37,450 bases of DNA from Isotricha intestinalis (lineage: Eukaryota > Ciliophora > Litostomatea > Vestibuliferida > Isotrichidae): positions 1 to 37,450 of the forward strand of contig JAJJLU010003696.1 in assembly GCA_023807065.1 (NCBI GenBank), in the 5' to 3' direction. Of the stretch, positions 9,099-19,332 are shown piece by piece. The position numbers and the translations under genes were made by a program. The notes under the pieces were generated by a model. It saw only the letters and a list, made by a program, of their open reading frames with translations. It was not told the DNA's origin and searched no databases. How positions within the stretch are numbered: position 1 is the first letter of the stretch; every line of letters begins with the position of its first letter.

Positions 9099-12000
9099 TT
9101 ATTTCCAAATTTTAACAGTACCATCCCAAGAAGAAGAAATTAAAAAATTAGTAAATTTATCTCCATTATTTTCATCACTTTCATGTTCTAAAGATATTGG
9201 AATAATATCAGTAATAACATTTTTATGAGCAGCTCCTGCTATTCTAGTACAATAATTTAAAAATTTATTTTGAGATTTTTCATCTTCCAAAAATTCATTT
9301 TGAATAAAATTATGATAACAAATACCATTATAATTTTGATATTCTGAAAATCCAAAAACGGTTTTTTTAGGGCCATTTAAATTAAAAAATTCATTACTTT
9401 GTAAAATAATACTATCACAAAAAGTGCTTTTTGAAAAAATACAATTTGATATATTTTCAGGAGCATTGATTAAATATGAATAATTTTCTTGTTTTTTTTC
9501 TTCAATATTATTATTTCCTTCTTCAGCTATTGACCAATATCTTATTGTCATATCATTTCCAGCAGAAATTATATATGGATAATTTTCATTTACTAAATTT
9601 ATTGGTGAAAAAGCAGTTTGAACTGTCGTTTGAGTTTCATATAAATTTGATAAGTTTTTTAATCTTTCCGGTATATTATTATAAAATTCATGTTTTATAT
9701 TTGATAATAAAATCCCTTTATATTTATTATATATTCTATTATTGAAATTTTTCAATTTATCAAAATTTATTTTTAATATTTTATCATATAAAACTTTATC
9801 ATATTGTGTTTTCTGAGTTAATGATTCATTTTCATTTTCTTTAAATAAAGAAGGAATTTCAATTGTTAAAGGCTTCATTTCATTTGAATAGGTTTTATTA
9901 ACTTTAAATAAATAATCACAATTTAAATTTTCTTTATTCCATAAACTTATTTCATGGTCTTCTGCTCCAGTCCAAATCATTAAATAATCTTGTAAACTGT
10001 GGTATTTATTTAAATGTCCAAAACCATGTTTAGAAATATAAGAAGAAATACCAATAATAGGTTTATTATGACAATATTTATAATTATTTGAGATTGAATT
10101 TATTCTAATATCATAATTTAAAATATAACCTCCTAAAGTTCCTAAAGTTAAATCATTATAATTATTTTTAGTATATAAACAACTAATAATTCCTCTTTCA
10201 ATTGGAATATAAGTTCTTAAAGCTGTATTATTCATTCTTTGATCTAAAATATTTAAATAACCATTTTGTTGAGCAAAAACAATTTTTTGACTTTGTTGCA
10301 TATTTTCTCCTATTCCTATACAACATGTTATATTATTATTAAAATTAGAAGATGAAGAATTTTTTTTTTCATATAATGGAATTAAGAAGTTTGAAGTTGG
10401 TTTCATTTGAGGATTTAATTGATATAAATTTTCACCTGATGCAAAAATAAAATTTGAGTTATCTATTAAAGTTATTGTCTTGTTATATAATATATTATAA
10501 TTTCTTTCATTTTTTACATTAAAAGTAAAATTTTTCTTTAAATTTAATTCATTATTTTCATAGTTTATATCCCAAATATAAAAACAAGCTTCATTATCAA
10601 TTGAAGCAAATTGATTATTATTTATTGGAATTAATTTTTCAACTGATTTTTTTCGATGATCATATATAGTTTTAATTAATTGTCCTTTGGGTCTCCATTT
10701 AGAAAATTGCTTTTTTTTAAAATTGTCTTTGACTGTTTTCACATCTTCCCATTCACTTTGAACATTATTGTTTTCTTCTTCTTCAGTTGGAAAAAAATCA
10801 TTTAAAGTCACTAATTTTAAATTTATTCCAAGAGTTCTAAATAAAAATCTAATTCTAAAATTTTGAGAGGAAGTTAATATATTATCATTAACTTTAAAAA
10901 TAACATCTTCATTTGTTTTAATATTGGGAATTGTTAAAGGAACAGTTAAATCACCTAACCACATTAATTTACATATAAAAGTTAACATATTTGCATTTTC
11001 TTCACTTGAATTTTGTTTACAAAATTTTTTATATTCTTTAGGAATAATATCATAAAAATTATTTCCTTTAAGATTTGACTGAGCAGTTGTATCTCTTTTA
11101 AATGAGTAATTTACATCATCATTTCCTAATGAATTTTCTTTTTGAGTTCTTATTAATTCTGTTAAAATTTTTTGAGGATTTACATCAAAAGAGTCTATTT
11201 CTTTAAAATCAAAATTTTCTAATTCTAATTGGAAAATTACTCTAGTTAATGGTTTAATTGTATATTCTTGTAATATATTTTTATTTAAATCAAAAGAAGG
11301 AGAATATAAAAAATTTTTCATAGAATCAAAAAAATTTGCTAGAATATCAATACTATCTAATTTTGAAAATAATTCACAAAGAAATTCATTCATTTTATTC
11401 TTAATTAAAATATTTGGATGAACAATAAAAGGTAATAATTTTTGTGCTATTGCAATTCCATTTTCTGTAGGTAAATAATCTATTTTTAACAATTCATAAA
11501 CACAATTAATTAATTCATATTGTTTTAATTCATTTGAATTATTTGAAATTAATTCTTGCATACAAGGAAGAATATAAGTATTTAAATTATCTTCTCCTAA
11601 TATTATAGACATTTTTGGAATCATTTTAATAATTTCTCTTTGAATTATCCATTCTGTGTTATTTATATTATTTATTATAAATTTTATAAAGTCAAATGTC
11701 TTTCTTTGACCATAAAAATTTAATAAACCTGGTAATTGCCTTATTAATGCAATAATAACATCAATTTCTTCATTATTACTTATAATATCTGAAATATAAC
11801 CGAATAATCTATCTTTAAATTCTTTTAAGGCATTATCATAATTTAGAAATATTTCTGTTTTACTTTTTTTTTCTATTTTTGTATAATATTCTATTTGAGC
11901 TTCTAAATTATTATTATCTGTTTGAATTTCATTTTCTTGATTTTTCAAATTTGATGATTCATTTAAATAACCATACATTTTGAAATTTGATCTTAGTATA

Positions 12001-13904
12001 ACTCCAAGAAATTTTTTTTCTAAATCTATGATTTTTTCTATTGAATTGATAAAAATAATTATTAACATATTATCTTTTGAATGATATAAATATAATAAAC
12101 TATCAAAAATATATGAACTTAAATATGGGAAATAAAATACAGGAAGAGTTAGTTTTGAATAATCAATACTATAAAATAATTCAAATAAATAATTAATAGT
12201 TGTTAAGTTATTTAAATTATTCATTCTTTTTAAATTTTCAACAAAATAAGGAATAATAATATCAATTTTAAAAAAATCTGGAAATTTCATTGAAAAATTT
12301 TTAATCATTTCTAAAGCTACTAAATTTGAACTATCATATTTTACAGAATCTAAATTCTGTAATAAATAATCCATAAATATTCTTGCTGTTTCTTTATTAA
12401 GATTTTTATCAAATATTGATGGATCAATTTCTTCTTCATTTTTTAAATTATTTAAATTATCAAAATCTAATATTAAATCAAATAATAATTCGTCATTTTC
12501 TTCTTTTTTATCTTCATTTGGAATTTCAAAATCATTAATACTATATAAATTATTATATATATTATCCTTATTAATATCATAAACACTATTATTTATTTTT
12601 TTAAAATGATTTTCTAAATTTTTTGACATTTGAAGTATATTTTGAGCTTTATGAATATCTAAATTAATACTATGTTTTTTATTAAACTCTTCCTTATATA
12701 ATTTTTCTTGTTCTTCAACTTGAATTTTCAAAATTTCATTTTCTTTATTTTTTCTAATAACATCTTTAAAATCTTTAAAGTAAATATTCATTGTTAATTG
12801 ATTAATAATTTCAAAATTTAATTTCTGATAAAGTAAAGGAGCTTTTTCATTAAATCCATAAAGAACTTTCCAAATTTGTTTCCAATGTTTATATAATAAT
12901 CCTATAATAATGTCAGGTTTCCAACAAGTACTAACAATAATATTATTTAAATGAATTAAAACTTGACTCATTGCAATTGGGCAAATATCCATTATCATAA
13001 TTTCCAAAACTTCTTTGATATCAATTCTTTCTTCAGGATTTAGTTTAGTCATTTTACAAATTAAATCTCTAATTTTTTCATTTTTAATTTTTCCTAAAAT
13101 TTGTTCCATAACATTAGGATCTTTTTTATAACTTAATATTTTACTTAAATCTAATAAATTTTCTTCAAGAATAAATTCAGCAAATATAACTCCAGCACTA
13201 AAAACATCCATTGAAGGTTTTAATTCAAATTCTTTGTCTTCTTGAAATTCATTTTTATCAACAAATCTTTCAGGGGCTAAATAACAACTTTTAAAATTAT
13301 CTGTTGAATTTACTCCAAAATAATAATAATAATTTCCTAAATCATCCATTTGAATATATGCTGGTTTAAAAGGTGAAATATCACTAATGAAAACTGAATT
13401 ATTTGAAGATAATAATATGTTTTCAATTTTTAAATCTCCATGATATATTTTTGCATAATGTAATTGATATATACCATAAAAAAATTGAAACATTATCCAA
13501 ATTTTTTCTATCTTTGATAAATATGGTAATGTATACATTCTTTCTTTTAAATCAATAAAAAAATTTTGCCTAATTAATAATCCTGCTCGTATATTATCTT
13601 CTAATTTAATAATTGGACATACATTATAAAATTCAGTATAGGAATTTGGTTTTATTTTTTTATCATTTATTTTTTTTTGAATTTCTTCCATTTTTGTTCT
13701 CATTTTATCATATATTGTTAAATCATAATCATTTTTAAAGAAAATTTTAACTATTAAAGGTGCTTTATCAAATTCATTTGTTACTGAAATTGTTTTATAT
13801 AATAAACCTTTATTTATTATTTTATATTTTTCAAAATGAGGATATTGTCTCATGAAATTATCTATATCAGGAGATGTCTTTTTTTTACCTATTGTTTGTC
13901 CCAT
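9099..13904 (-). CDS. VPS15: VPS15 / PIK3R4, regulatory subunit of the VPS34 PI3-kinase complex
   Basis: The 1601-residue protein has the full VPS15 order: an N-terminal MGQTIGKKK suited to myristoylation at Gly2, a kinase-like domain (about 20-310), a long HEAT region (about 540-900) and C-terminal WD40 repeats (about 1080-1601, ending SSSWDGTVKIWK). In the kinase fold, K53 (LIVKIF) is the likely ATP lysine, the catalytic loop reads YHGDLKIEN (HGD in place of HRD), the DFG position reads DIS followed by PFKP, and YLAPERF is the APE motif. HGD and a non-DFG triad are also found in other VPS15 proteins, so they support the call. VPS15 anchors and activates VPS34 for PI3P production in autophagy and endosomal sorting. 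The 4.8-kb frame has no intron. Its start lies 54 bp from a divergent ubiquitin-ligase gene. Confidence 0.94.
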   Translation of the reverse strand: MGQTIGKKKTSPDIDNFMRQYPHFEKYKIINKGLLYKTISVTNEFDKAPLIVKIFFKNDYDLTIYDKMRTKMEEIQKKINDKKIKPNSYTEFYNVCPIIKLEDNIRAGLLIRQNFFIDLKERMYTLPYLSKIEKIWIMFQFFYGIYQLHYAKIYHGDLKIENILLSSNNSVFISDISPFKPAYIQMDDLGNYYYYFGVNSTDNFKSCYLAPERFVDKNEFQEDKEFELKPSMDVFSAGVIFAEFILEENLLDLSKILSYKKDPNVMEQILGKIKNEKIRDLICKMTKLNPEERIDIKEVLEIMIMDICPIAMSQVLIHLNNIIVSTCWKPDIIIGLLYKHWKQIWKVLYGFNEKAPLLYQKLNFEIINQLTMNIYFKDFKDVIRKNKENEILKIQVEEQEKLYKEEFNKKHSINLDIHKAQNILQMSKNLENHFKKINNSVYDINKDNIYNNLYSINDFEIPNEDKKEENDELLFDLILDFDNLNNLKNEEEIDPSIFDKNLNKETARIFMDYLLQNLDSVKYDSSNLVALEMIKNFSMKFPDFFKIDIIIPYFVENLKRMNNLNNLTTINYLFELFYSIDYSKLTLPVFYFPYLSSYIFDSLLYLYHSKDNMLIIIFINSIEKIIDLEKKFLGVILRSNFKMYGYLNESSNLKNQENEIQTDNNNLEAQIEYYTKIEKKSKTEIFLNYDNALKEFKDRLFGYISDIISNNEEIDVIIALIRQLPGLLNFYGQRKTFDFIKFIINNINNTEWIIQREIIKMIPKMSIILGEDNLNTYILPCMQELISNNSNELKQYELINCVYELLKIDYLPTENGIAIAQKLLPFIVHPNILIKNKMNEFLCELFSKLDSIDILANFFDSMKNFLYSPSFDLNKNILQEYTIKPLTRVIFQLELENFDFKEIDSFDVNPQKILTELIRTQKENSLGNDDVNYSFKRDTTAQSNLKGNNFYDIIPKEYKKFCKQNSSEENANMLTFICKLMWLGDLTVPLTIPNIKTNEDVIFKVNDNILTSSQNFRIRFLFRTLGINLKLVTLNDFFPTEEEENNNVQSEWEDVKTVKDNFKKKQFSKWRPKGQLIKTIYDHRKKSVEKLIPINNNQFASIDNEACFYIWDINYENNELNLKKNFTFNVKNERNYNILYNKTITLIDNSNFIFASGENLYQLNPQMKPTSNFLIPLYEKKNSSSSNFNNNITCCIGIGENMQQSQKIVFAQQNGYLNILDQRMNNTALRTYIPIERGIISCLYTKNNYNDLTLGTLGGYILNYDIRINSISNNYKYCHNKPIIGISSYISKHGFGHLNKYHSLQDYLMIWTGAEDHEISLWNKENLNCDYLFKVNKTYSNEMKPLTIEIPSLFKENENESLTQKTQYDKVLYDKILKINFDKLKNFNNRIYNKYKGILLSNIKHEFYNNIPERLKNLSNLYETQTTVQTAFSPINLVNENYPYIISAGNDMTIRYWSIAEEGNNNIEEKKQENYSYLINAPENISNCIFSKSTFCDSIILQSNEFFNLNGPKKTVFGFSEYQNYNGICYHNFIQNEFLEDEKSQNKFLNYCTRIAGAAHKNVITDIIPISLEHESDENNGDKFTNFLISSSWDGTVKIWK

Positions 13905-13958
13905 TTGTTTTTAAATTATTATTTTAAAAAATAATTGCATAAATTAAAAATAAATAAA
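13905..13958. promoter_or_regulatory. 54-bp divergent promoter region
   Basis: This is the whole distance between the VPS15 start codon (minus strand) and the RING-ligase start codon (plus strand). Both promoters and both 5' leaders must fit here or reach into the flanking coding sequence. No classical TATA box stands out from the A/T background. Confidence 0.55.
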
Positions 13959-15716
13959 ATGCAATATAGATTTATTCAAGAAAAAAAGAAATTTAATTTA
14001 TTGAAAGAAATAAAGAATTTAATAAAGAATGGGCTAATATTTTTATTGGGGATTTATTTTAATCTTCAAATTTATTCAAAATCAAAAAAATATAATATTT
14101 TACATATATTTCGAGAAATAGTAGAAGAAATGAATTTAAAAAAATCAAATAAAAATGATGTTAATGAAATACTAAATTATCCTTTATTATATAATTTTAT
14201 TTTAGATATTTCAAAATATAATTATTTAGGAAATTGGGAATCTTTAAATATTGAAAATAATATATTCAAAAACAAAAATGGTGATATTGAAATATCTATT
14301 GAAAAATCTTTCTCTCATTTAATTGATTTTGATACTAATAATTATGATTTTTCCGTTAATTTAATTTTAAATGATGGTAAATATATTGATAATCAATTAA
14401 AAGGTAATTTTAACTTCTCTCTTTCTAAAGATTTTATTAAAAGAATTAATGAATCAATAGTATTTCAAAGAAATTTAACAATTATTTTAACAAATATAAC
14501 TTTTAATTATTATTTTGAAGGTATATTTTTTTTATATGATTCATTAAATTATAAGAATAATCAAATAAATATGACCTTCATTCCTAAAATAAAAAAATTT
14601 TCTAATAATATAAATTATGAAAAAGACAGTTCATTATTTTCAGAAATTTATATTTCAATTAAAAACATATATGATAGAGATTTTACATTAAAATGTTATG
14701 GAAAATTAAATAATGAAAAAGAATATTATTCAAAAGAAATTTCCAATTATTATTATTTATTATCTCTATGGGGAGTCATACAAATCATTTCGAGAAATTA
14801 TATGAAAGAAGGACTTAATTTACTTTCATCTTTTATATATATAATTTGGACTTGTTATGTTTCTGCTTTAAATTTACTTTTATTTGTATATGAACTTCGA
14901 TATGAATTTGGGATTATTTATCTATTATATTTTTTTTTGGTTAATATTCAAATCACTGAAGTATTAGATTATACTGAAAAAAAGTTATTTAATAGTTATT
15001 TCAGAGATATTAATAAATTCAAAAAAAAAATGTGTAATTTTGCAATATTTTTTTATTTATCTATATCTATTTTTTTATTAAATGCTAGATTCATTGTCAA
15101 TTATTCATATGCTACATTTTTTTTTTTTTTTTTGACTTGGTTTGGTGAAATTTTTGAGAGTGCATATAAAAAAAGAGTTCCTAAAATATATATATCAACT
15201 ATTTATTTAAAGACATTCTCCCAAATATTTATCCTAATTTATTTTAAAGCAAATCCAACTAATTTTTTACATTTGAAACCATCATATATTAAAATTACTT
15301 TTATTATATTAATATTGTTAATTGAAAGTTTAATACTTACTTTACAAATAATAATAAGTCCTAATTTTTTTATTCCTAATTTTTTGAAAAACTCAAAAAA
15401 TTTTATTACTTATAAATATATAATTCAATTAACTGATGAAGAAAAAGAAAATCTTTGTTCAATTTGTCTAAATAAAATAAAAGATAATTCAAATTCTAAT
15501 TCTTTATATCAAAGAGAAGAAAATTATTTAAATGAATCAGAAAATCATAAATTAACAAAATTTTTATCAAATTTAAAATTAAAATGTATAAATTATTTTA
15601 AAAAGCCAATAATAGTTACTCAATGTAAACATATTTTTCATTCTATATGTTTAGAACTTTATCTTTCTTCAAAAAATGCATGTCCAATTTGTAGAAGGGT
15701 AATTCCAAAAGAATAA
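13959..15716 (+). CDS. Multi-pass membrane RING-H2 ubiquitin ligase, Tul1/FLY1-like
   Basis: I start the protein at the ATG at 13959 (585 residues) and not at a TTG 24 bases upstream. It has an N-terminal hydrophobic anchor, a non-cytoplasmic-looking domain of ~220 residues rich in beta strands and Asn-X-Ser/Thr sites, a cluster of about six or seven hydrophobic segments (about 260-490), and a C-terminal RING-H2 finger. The RING ligands are CSIC, then CKHIFHSIC, then CPIC; about 50 extra residues sit between the second and third cysteines. This is the architecture of yeast Tul1 and plant FLY1, Golgi/endosomal ligases that ubiquitinate membrane proteins. The family call rests on architecture plus the RING, so a generic membrane RING ligase is the alternative. 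A poly-T run near 15118-15131 encodes a run of Phe. Confidence 0.7.
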   Translation: MQYRFIQEKKKFNLLKEIKNLIKNGLIFLLGIYFNLQIYSKSKKYNILHIFREIVEEMNLKKSNKNDVNEILNYPLLYNFILDISKYNYLGNWESLNIENNIFKNKNGDIEISIEKSFSHLIDFDTNNYDFSVNLILNDGKYIDNQLKGNFNFSLSKDFIKRINESIVFQRNLTIILTNITFNYYFEGIFFLYDSLNYKNNQINMTFIPKIKKFSNNINYEKDSSLFSEIYISIKNIYDRDFTLKCYGKLNNEKEYYSKEISNYYYLLSLWGVIQIISRNYMKEGLNLLSSFIYIIWTCYVSALNLLLFVYELRYEFGIIYLLYFFLVNIQITEVLDYTEKKLFNSYFRDINKFKKKMCNFAIFFYLSISIFLLNARFIVNYSYATFFFFFLTWFGEIFESAYKKRVPKIYISTIYLKTFSQIFILIYFKANPTNFLHLKPSYIKITFIILILLIESLILTLQIIISPNFFIPNFLKNSKNFITYKYIIQLTDEEKENLCSICLNKIKDNSNSNSLYQREENYLNESENHKLTKFLSNLKLKCINYFKKPIIVTQCKHIFHSICLELYLSSKNACPICRRVIPKE

Positions 15717-16389
15717 ATAAGCTAAAATAAAAATTAAAAAATATGATTAAATTACTTTATAAAAATAATAAAAAAATATTAAATATAATAATATATGTTA
15801 TATACTTTGGGGAATCATAAGTCAAAAAAAATCCAATATAAATATATTTGTTGCAATTTTGTTTATAGTAAAGTAGAATCAATAGAGTTGATTTTGGGAA
15901 AAAAATGTAGAAATCAATATAGAAATAAAATTAAAAAAGATGAATATTACTAAATAAAAATAATTTAGTTCTATTAAAAGATGTTGTCCTAGTTCTCATG
16001 GATTTTTTTAGTTATTGATATTATTAAATATTAACTTTTTACTATTTAGATTTTTTATTATTTACTTGGAAATAAAAATAAAATTAAAAAAATAAAGTTG
16101 TCAATAATAAAAATATTAAAAATTTTGATATGAATTTAATATTTTGAAATCAGCTAATTAAAGAGATTGAGATTAAGATTAAAAATGAATTAAAAAGAAA
16201 ATGTGACGACAATAAAGTCAAAGTCATCATAATTTTAACATAAAAAATAATATTAAAAGAAAAAAAAAAGCGATATATAATATTATTCATTAATTAAAAT
16301 CTATTTAATAATTTTAGTATAATAAAAATCTTTAATATTAATTTTTAATTATTAATTTATTTTTTTAAATTTACTTTCCAAAAAGATAA
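15717..16389. other. Spacer, no confident gene
   Basis: A/T-rich sequence between two plus-strand genes. Around 16150-16245 there is a short open stretch with more balanced codons (reading KEIEIKIKNELKRK then CDDNKVKV before a stop), but it has no ATG and no convincing splice partner, so I do not call it. Confidence 0.5.
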
Positions 16390-17745
16390 ATGTCTAAGTC
16401 TGAAGAAGAATTAATTAATAACAATGAAATAATTATTCCTCCCAAAGATGAAAATATTCAAAATAAAACGACAAAATCAAAAATTAGTTTAATACAACAA
16501 TTAAAAATAAATAAAGCAGGATTAAATATTTTTTTATTTAATGCATTAATTTTTATAACTTATAATATAAATATAAATCATTTATATTTTGGATATTTCA
16601 CTAAAAAAATAGGTTTAATTCAATGTTTTCTTTTATTAATATTTATAGGTGTATTTTCTATTTTATTCCAAATAAACCTAATTAAAAAATTAGAAATAAA
16701 TAATGAAGATACATTATCTGCAATGATTCAAGAACATTTTGGTTTATTATGTAGTCAATTATTTGAAATTTTATGTTTTTTATGGGTTATTTTTAATTTT
16801 TTAATTACTTTTCTCACATATTTTCATTTTATAATTATTAGTTTTTTTGAAAATGAAGATCAATTCAAATTTTCAAATAATTGGTTTTCTTGTATTATTA
16901 TCATGATAATATTTATAATTGTATTTTTAATTATTAATTCTTTAGAAAATTCTTCAGTTATTGATATAAACATTATTTTAAATTTTCTTTTAGATATTTT
17001 TTCTATTTTATTGATGGGAAAAAAATTATATTTAGGAATTAGAGACAATAAAATAAAAGGAAAAATTTGGGAAAATAATTTTGATGAAAATCAATTTATA
17101 AAAGCAATTTGTATATTTTCAAATTCATTTCATAGTTTATTAGTTTTATTTTATGTAAATAAAAAATTAAAATTATCATTGTATCCAATTTTAGAACATA
17201 AAAAAATATTATGGATCAATCACATAATGATTTTTTTATTTTATTCTTTTTATATTTTCCAAGGTTACTTTGATGTTTTTGAAGATAATAATTATGAATA
17301 TTTATTATCTATTATAATAAACAATAAAAATGCTATAATTGAAGATTACTTTTTGATTATTTGTAATATTCTTTCTCAAATTTTAAATATTAATTTCTAT
17401 TTATACACTATAAAAAATTCTATTTTACGAAATAGTGTTCAAATTCAATTCAAAAATAAAATTTCTGTTTTTATGTTTACACTTTTAATTCTTATTATAT
17501 TTACTGTATTTGGAGGATTTTGTTATTTTAATCAAGTTTCAACATATAATCTATCATTAATAAATAATTCTTCTTTTGGTTTGTTAGTGAATTTCTTATT
17601 TCCATTTTTATTTATTCTCAAATATCATCTAAGATATTCTAGTTATTTTTTACTATCAGTAATATTTTTAGTTAGTTCAGTTTGTCTTATACCTCTTTAT
17701 GAAGTAATACAAGATTTTTTATTATATTATAAAATAATAGGATAA
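16390..17745 (+). CDS. Probable amino-acid permease (AAAP/SLC38-like)
   Basis: The 451-residue product starts with a ~50-residue hydrophilic cytoplasmic tail and then has about ten or eleven hydrophobic segments spread to the C-terminus. The arrangement resembles the amino-acid/auxin permease superfamily: the first segment follows KAGLNIFLFNAL, a loop near residues 110-125 is charged, and a mid-protein helix contains FSNSFHSLLVLFYVNKKL, at the place where AAAP proteins have a conserved FSYSFHS-like motif. Members move neutral amino acids with protons or sodium across plasma or vacuolar membranes. Substrate and location cannot be told. The family assignment is moderate; an unrelated polytopic transporter is the alternative. 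Confidence 0.6.
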   Translation: MSKSEEELINNNEIIIPPKDENIQNKTTKSKISLIQQLKINKAGLNIFLFNALIFITYNININHLYFGYFTKKIGLIQCFLLLIFIGVFSILFQINLIKKLEINNEDTLSAMIQEHFGLLCSQLFEILCFLWVIFNFLITFLTYFHFIIISFFENEDQFKFSNNWFSCIIIMIIFIIVFLIINSLENSSVIDINIILNFLLDIFSILLMGKKLYLGIRDNKIKGKIWENNFDENQFIKAICIFSNSFHSLLVLFYVNKKLKLSLYPILEHKKILWINHIMIFLFYSFYIFQGYFDVFEDNNYEYLLSIIINNKNAIIEDYFLIICNILSQILNINFYLYTIKNSILRNSVQIQFKNKISVFMFTLLILIIFTVFGGFCYFNQVSTYNLSLINNSSFGLLVNFLFPFLFILKYHLRYSSYFLLSVIFLVSSVCLIPLYEVIQDFLLYYKIIG

Positions 17746-18560
17746 TTAAAATTTTGTCTTTTGAATAAATAAAATAATATATAAATAGCTTTTTTTAATA
17801 TTTTTAATATTTTAAATTTATAAATAATTCACATCTTAAAATTATTAAAAACTATAATTGAATGATTCAATCCAAATCTTGTATCAATAAAAATAAATAA
17901 TATTAATCAAAAAAAATTAAAAAGATCAATAAAGAATGAAAATAATAATTAATAAAATTTAAATGAAATAATATGTTCTCCAAATAAATAATATATTCCA
18001 AGTATATTCTGAATATATTTAATTCCAGATATAATATGAAAATAAAGGATATAATAATGAATTATGTTGTGAAAATGACATAATAAAATAAATTCTTCAG
18101 TCTATTCAATTTTCAAGAAGTAAGTGAAAAAAATACATTAAATAAAATACTATATATTGATTACAATGAGAAGAAAATAGAAATAAAAATTAATTGAAAA
18201 AAGGTTATATGTTGGAATTGCTTGAATAATCATATCAAAAATTTGAAAGAAATTAAACATTGTCAAATTCTTTTAGTAAAATCTGATTTTTTTTATCAAT
18301 AATTATTATGGTTATTATTGTTTAAAATATTAAAAACATTTATAATTGTAAAACGAAAAATAAATATCATTTATATTCATTTTTAGAATAATAAATATAA
18401 TTCAATTTGATTTTATATAAATTATAATTGAATTAATAAAAGCAGCTTATTATTAATTTTTAAATGAAGCAAACAATATTATTATTAAAAACATAAAAAT
18501 AAATAAATATTTTTTGACATTTTATTTTAATCAAAAACTTAAAATTATTAATAAAAATTA
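17746..18560. other. Spacer, no gene seen
   Basis: Stop-dense A/T-rich sequence upstream of the cyclin gene. A few short stretches near 18100-18260 have slightly higher G+C, but no start, splice pair or sustained frame joins them. Confidence 0.55.
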
Positions 18561-19079
18561 ATGTCACAATATAGTTCATCAACTAACTCAAGTGATATTC
18601 CCCCAATTGAGGTTTTAAAAATCCCAAAATTATTATCAAATATTACAAACATTTTAGTCGAACTAATAAATAAAAATGGTAAAGGAATATATGATAAAAA
18701 AAATCCATTTTGTTCAAAATTCATTCCAACTATTTCAATTACTGATTATCTTCTAAGATTTAAAAAATATACAAATATTGAAAATTCAACTTTAATAATT
18801 AGTTTAATTTACTTAGATACAATTTGTTCAAGAGAAAATATTATTCTTCAGGAGAATTGCATTCATAGATTACTTTTAATTTGTTGTGTTTTAGCTATTA
18901 AATTTAATGAAGACTTAATTTTTGATAATGAATATTATGCTAAAATTGGTGGTATTTCTCTTAAAGAAATAAACTTATTAGAATATTATGCTATTAAATT
19001 TTTGGATTTTGATTTGTTTTTTGATGAACAAATTTATAATAAATATGTTCATTATTTAAGAAATGAATTTAAATCTTAA
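18561..19079 (+). CDS. PHO80/PCL-type cyclin (cyclin P/U family)
   Basis: At 172 residues this is a short single-box cyclin. After a Ser/Asn-rich head come the helices of the PHO80 family: FCSKFIPTISITDYLLRF, then LIISLIYLDTIC, then HRLLLICCVLAIKFNED followed by YYAKIGGISLKEINLLE and FLDFDLFF. The LA-x-K-F motif and the YYAKIGG(I/V) stretch before the next helix are diagnostic of PHO80-like cyclins, which activate Pho85/CDK5-type kinases in nutrient and morphology signalling in yeast, protists and plants (where they are called P- or U-type). No extra destruction-box or C-terminal fold is visible. It stands alone between the transporter and the beta-helix gene. Confidence 0.92.
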   Translation: MSQYSSSTNSSDIPPIEVLKIPKLLSNITNILVELINKNGKGIYDKKNPFCSKFIPTISITDYLLRFKKYTNIENSTLIISLIYLDTICSRENIILQENCIHRLLLICCVLAIKFNEDLIFDNEYYAKIGGISLKEINLLEYYAIKFLDFDLFFDEQIYNKYVHYLRNEFKS

Positions 19080-19150
19080 AAGTTATATGAATTTTTTGAA
19101 AAATATTTGTGTAAATATACACATGTACAAAAAAAGAAAGAGTATATGTT

Positions 19151-19190
19151 GAGTTGAGTTGAGTTTAGTTTAGTTAAGTTTAGTTAAGTT
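19151..19190. repeat. Pentanucleotide tandem repeat, eight units of DAGTT
   Basis: Eight consecutive five-base units share AGTT with a first base of G, T or A: three GAGTT, two TAGTT, AAGTT, TAGTT, AAGTT. The array lies between the cyclin stop and the beta-helix start, about 140 bp before the latter. Confidence 0.9.
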
Positions 19191-19332
19191 AATTTATATA
19201 TATTATAAATAAAAAAGTATATTTCCTTTAAAAAAAAATTTAAAAAATAAAACTTTTCTTAAAACAATAAAAAAGAAAAAAATCAATATATAGCATTAAT
19301 AAAAAAAAAATATATATATAAAACCTTTTAAA

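Noticed and set aside
9099..13904. Reading the HGD and DIS motifs of VPS15 as inactivating mutations peculiar to this organism
   Set aside because: VPS15 proteins in general depart from HRD and DFG at these places, so the variants support the family call.
13935..13958. TTG start extending the RING ligase by eight residues
   Set aside because: An ATG follows 24 bases later, and eukaryotic nuclear genes rarely use TTG; the extra residues shorten the divergent spacer further without adding a signal.
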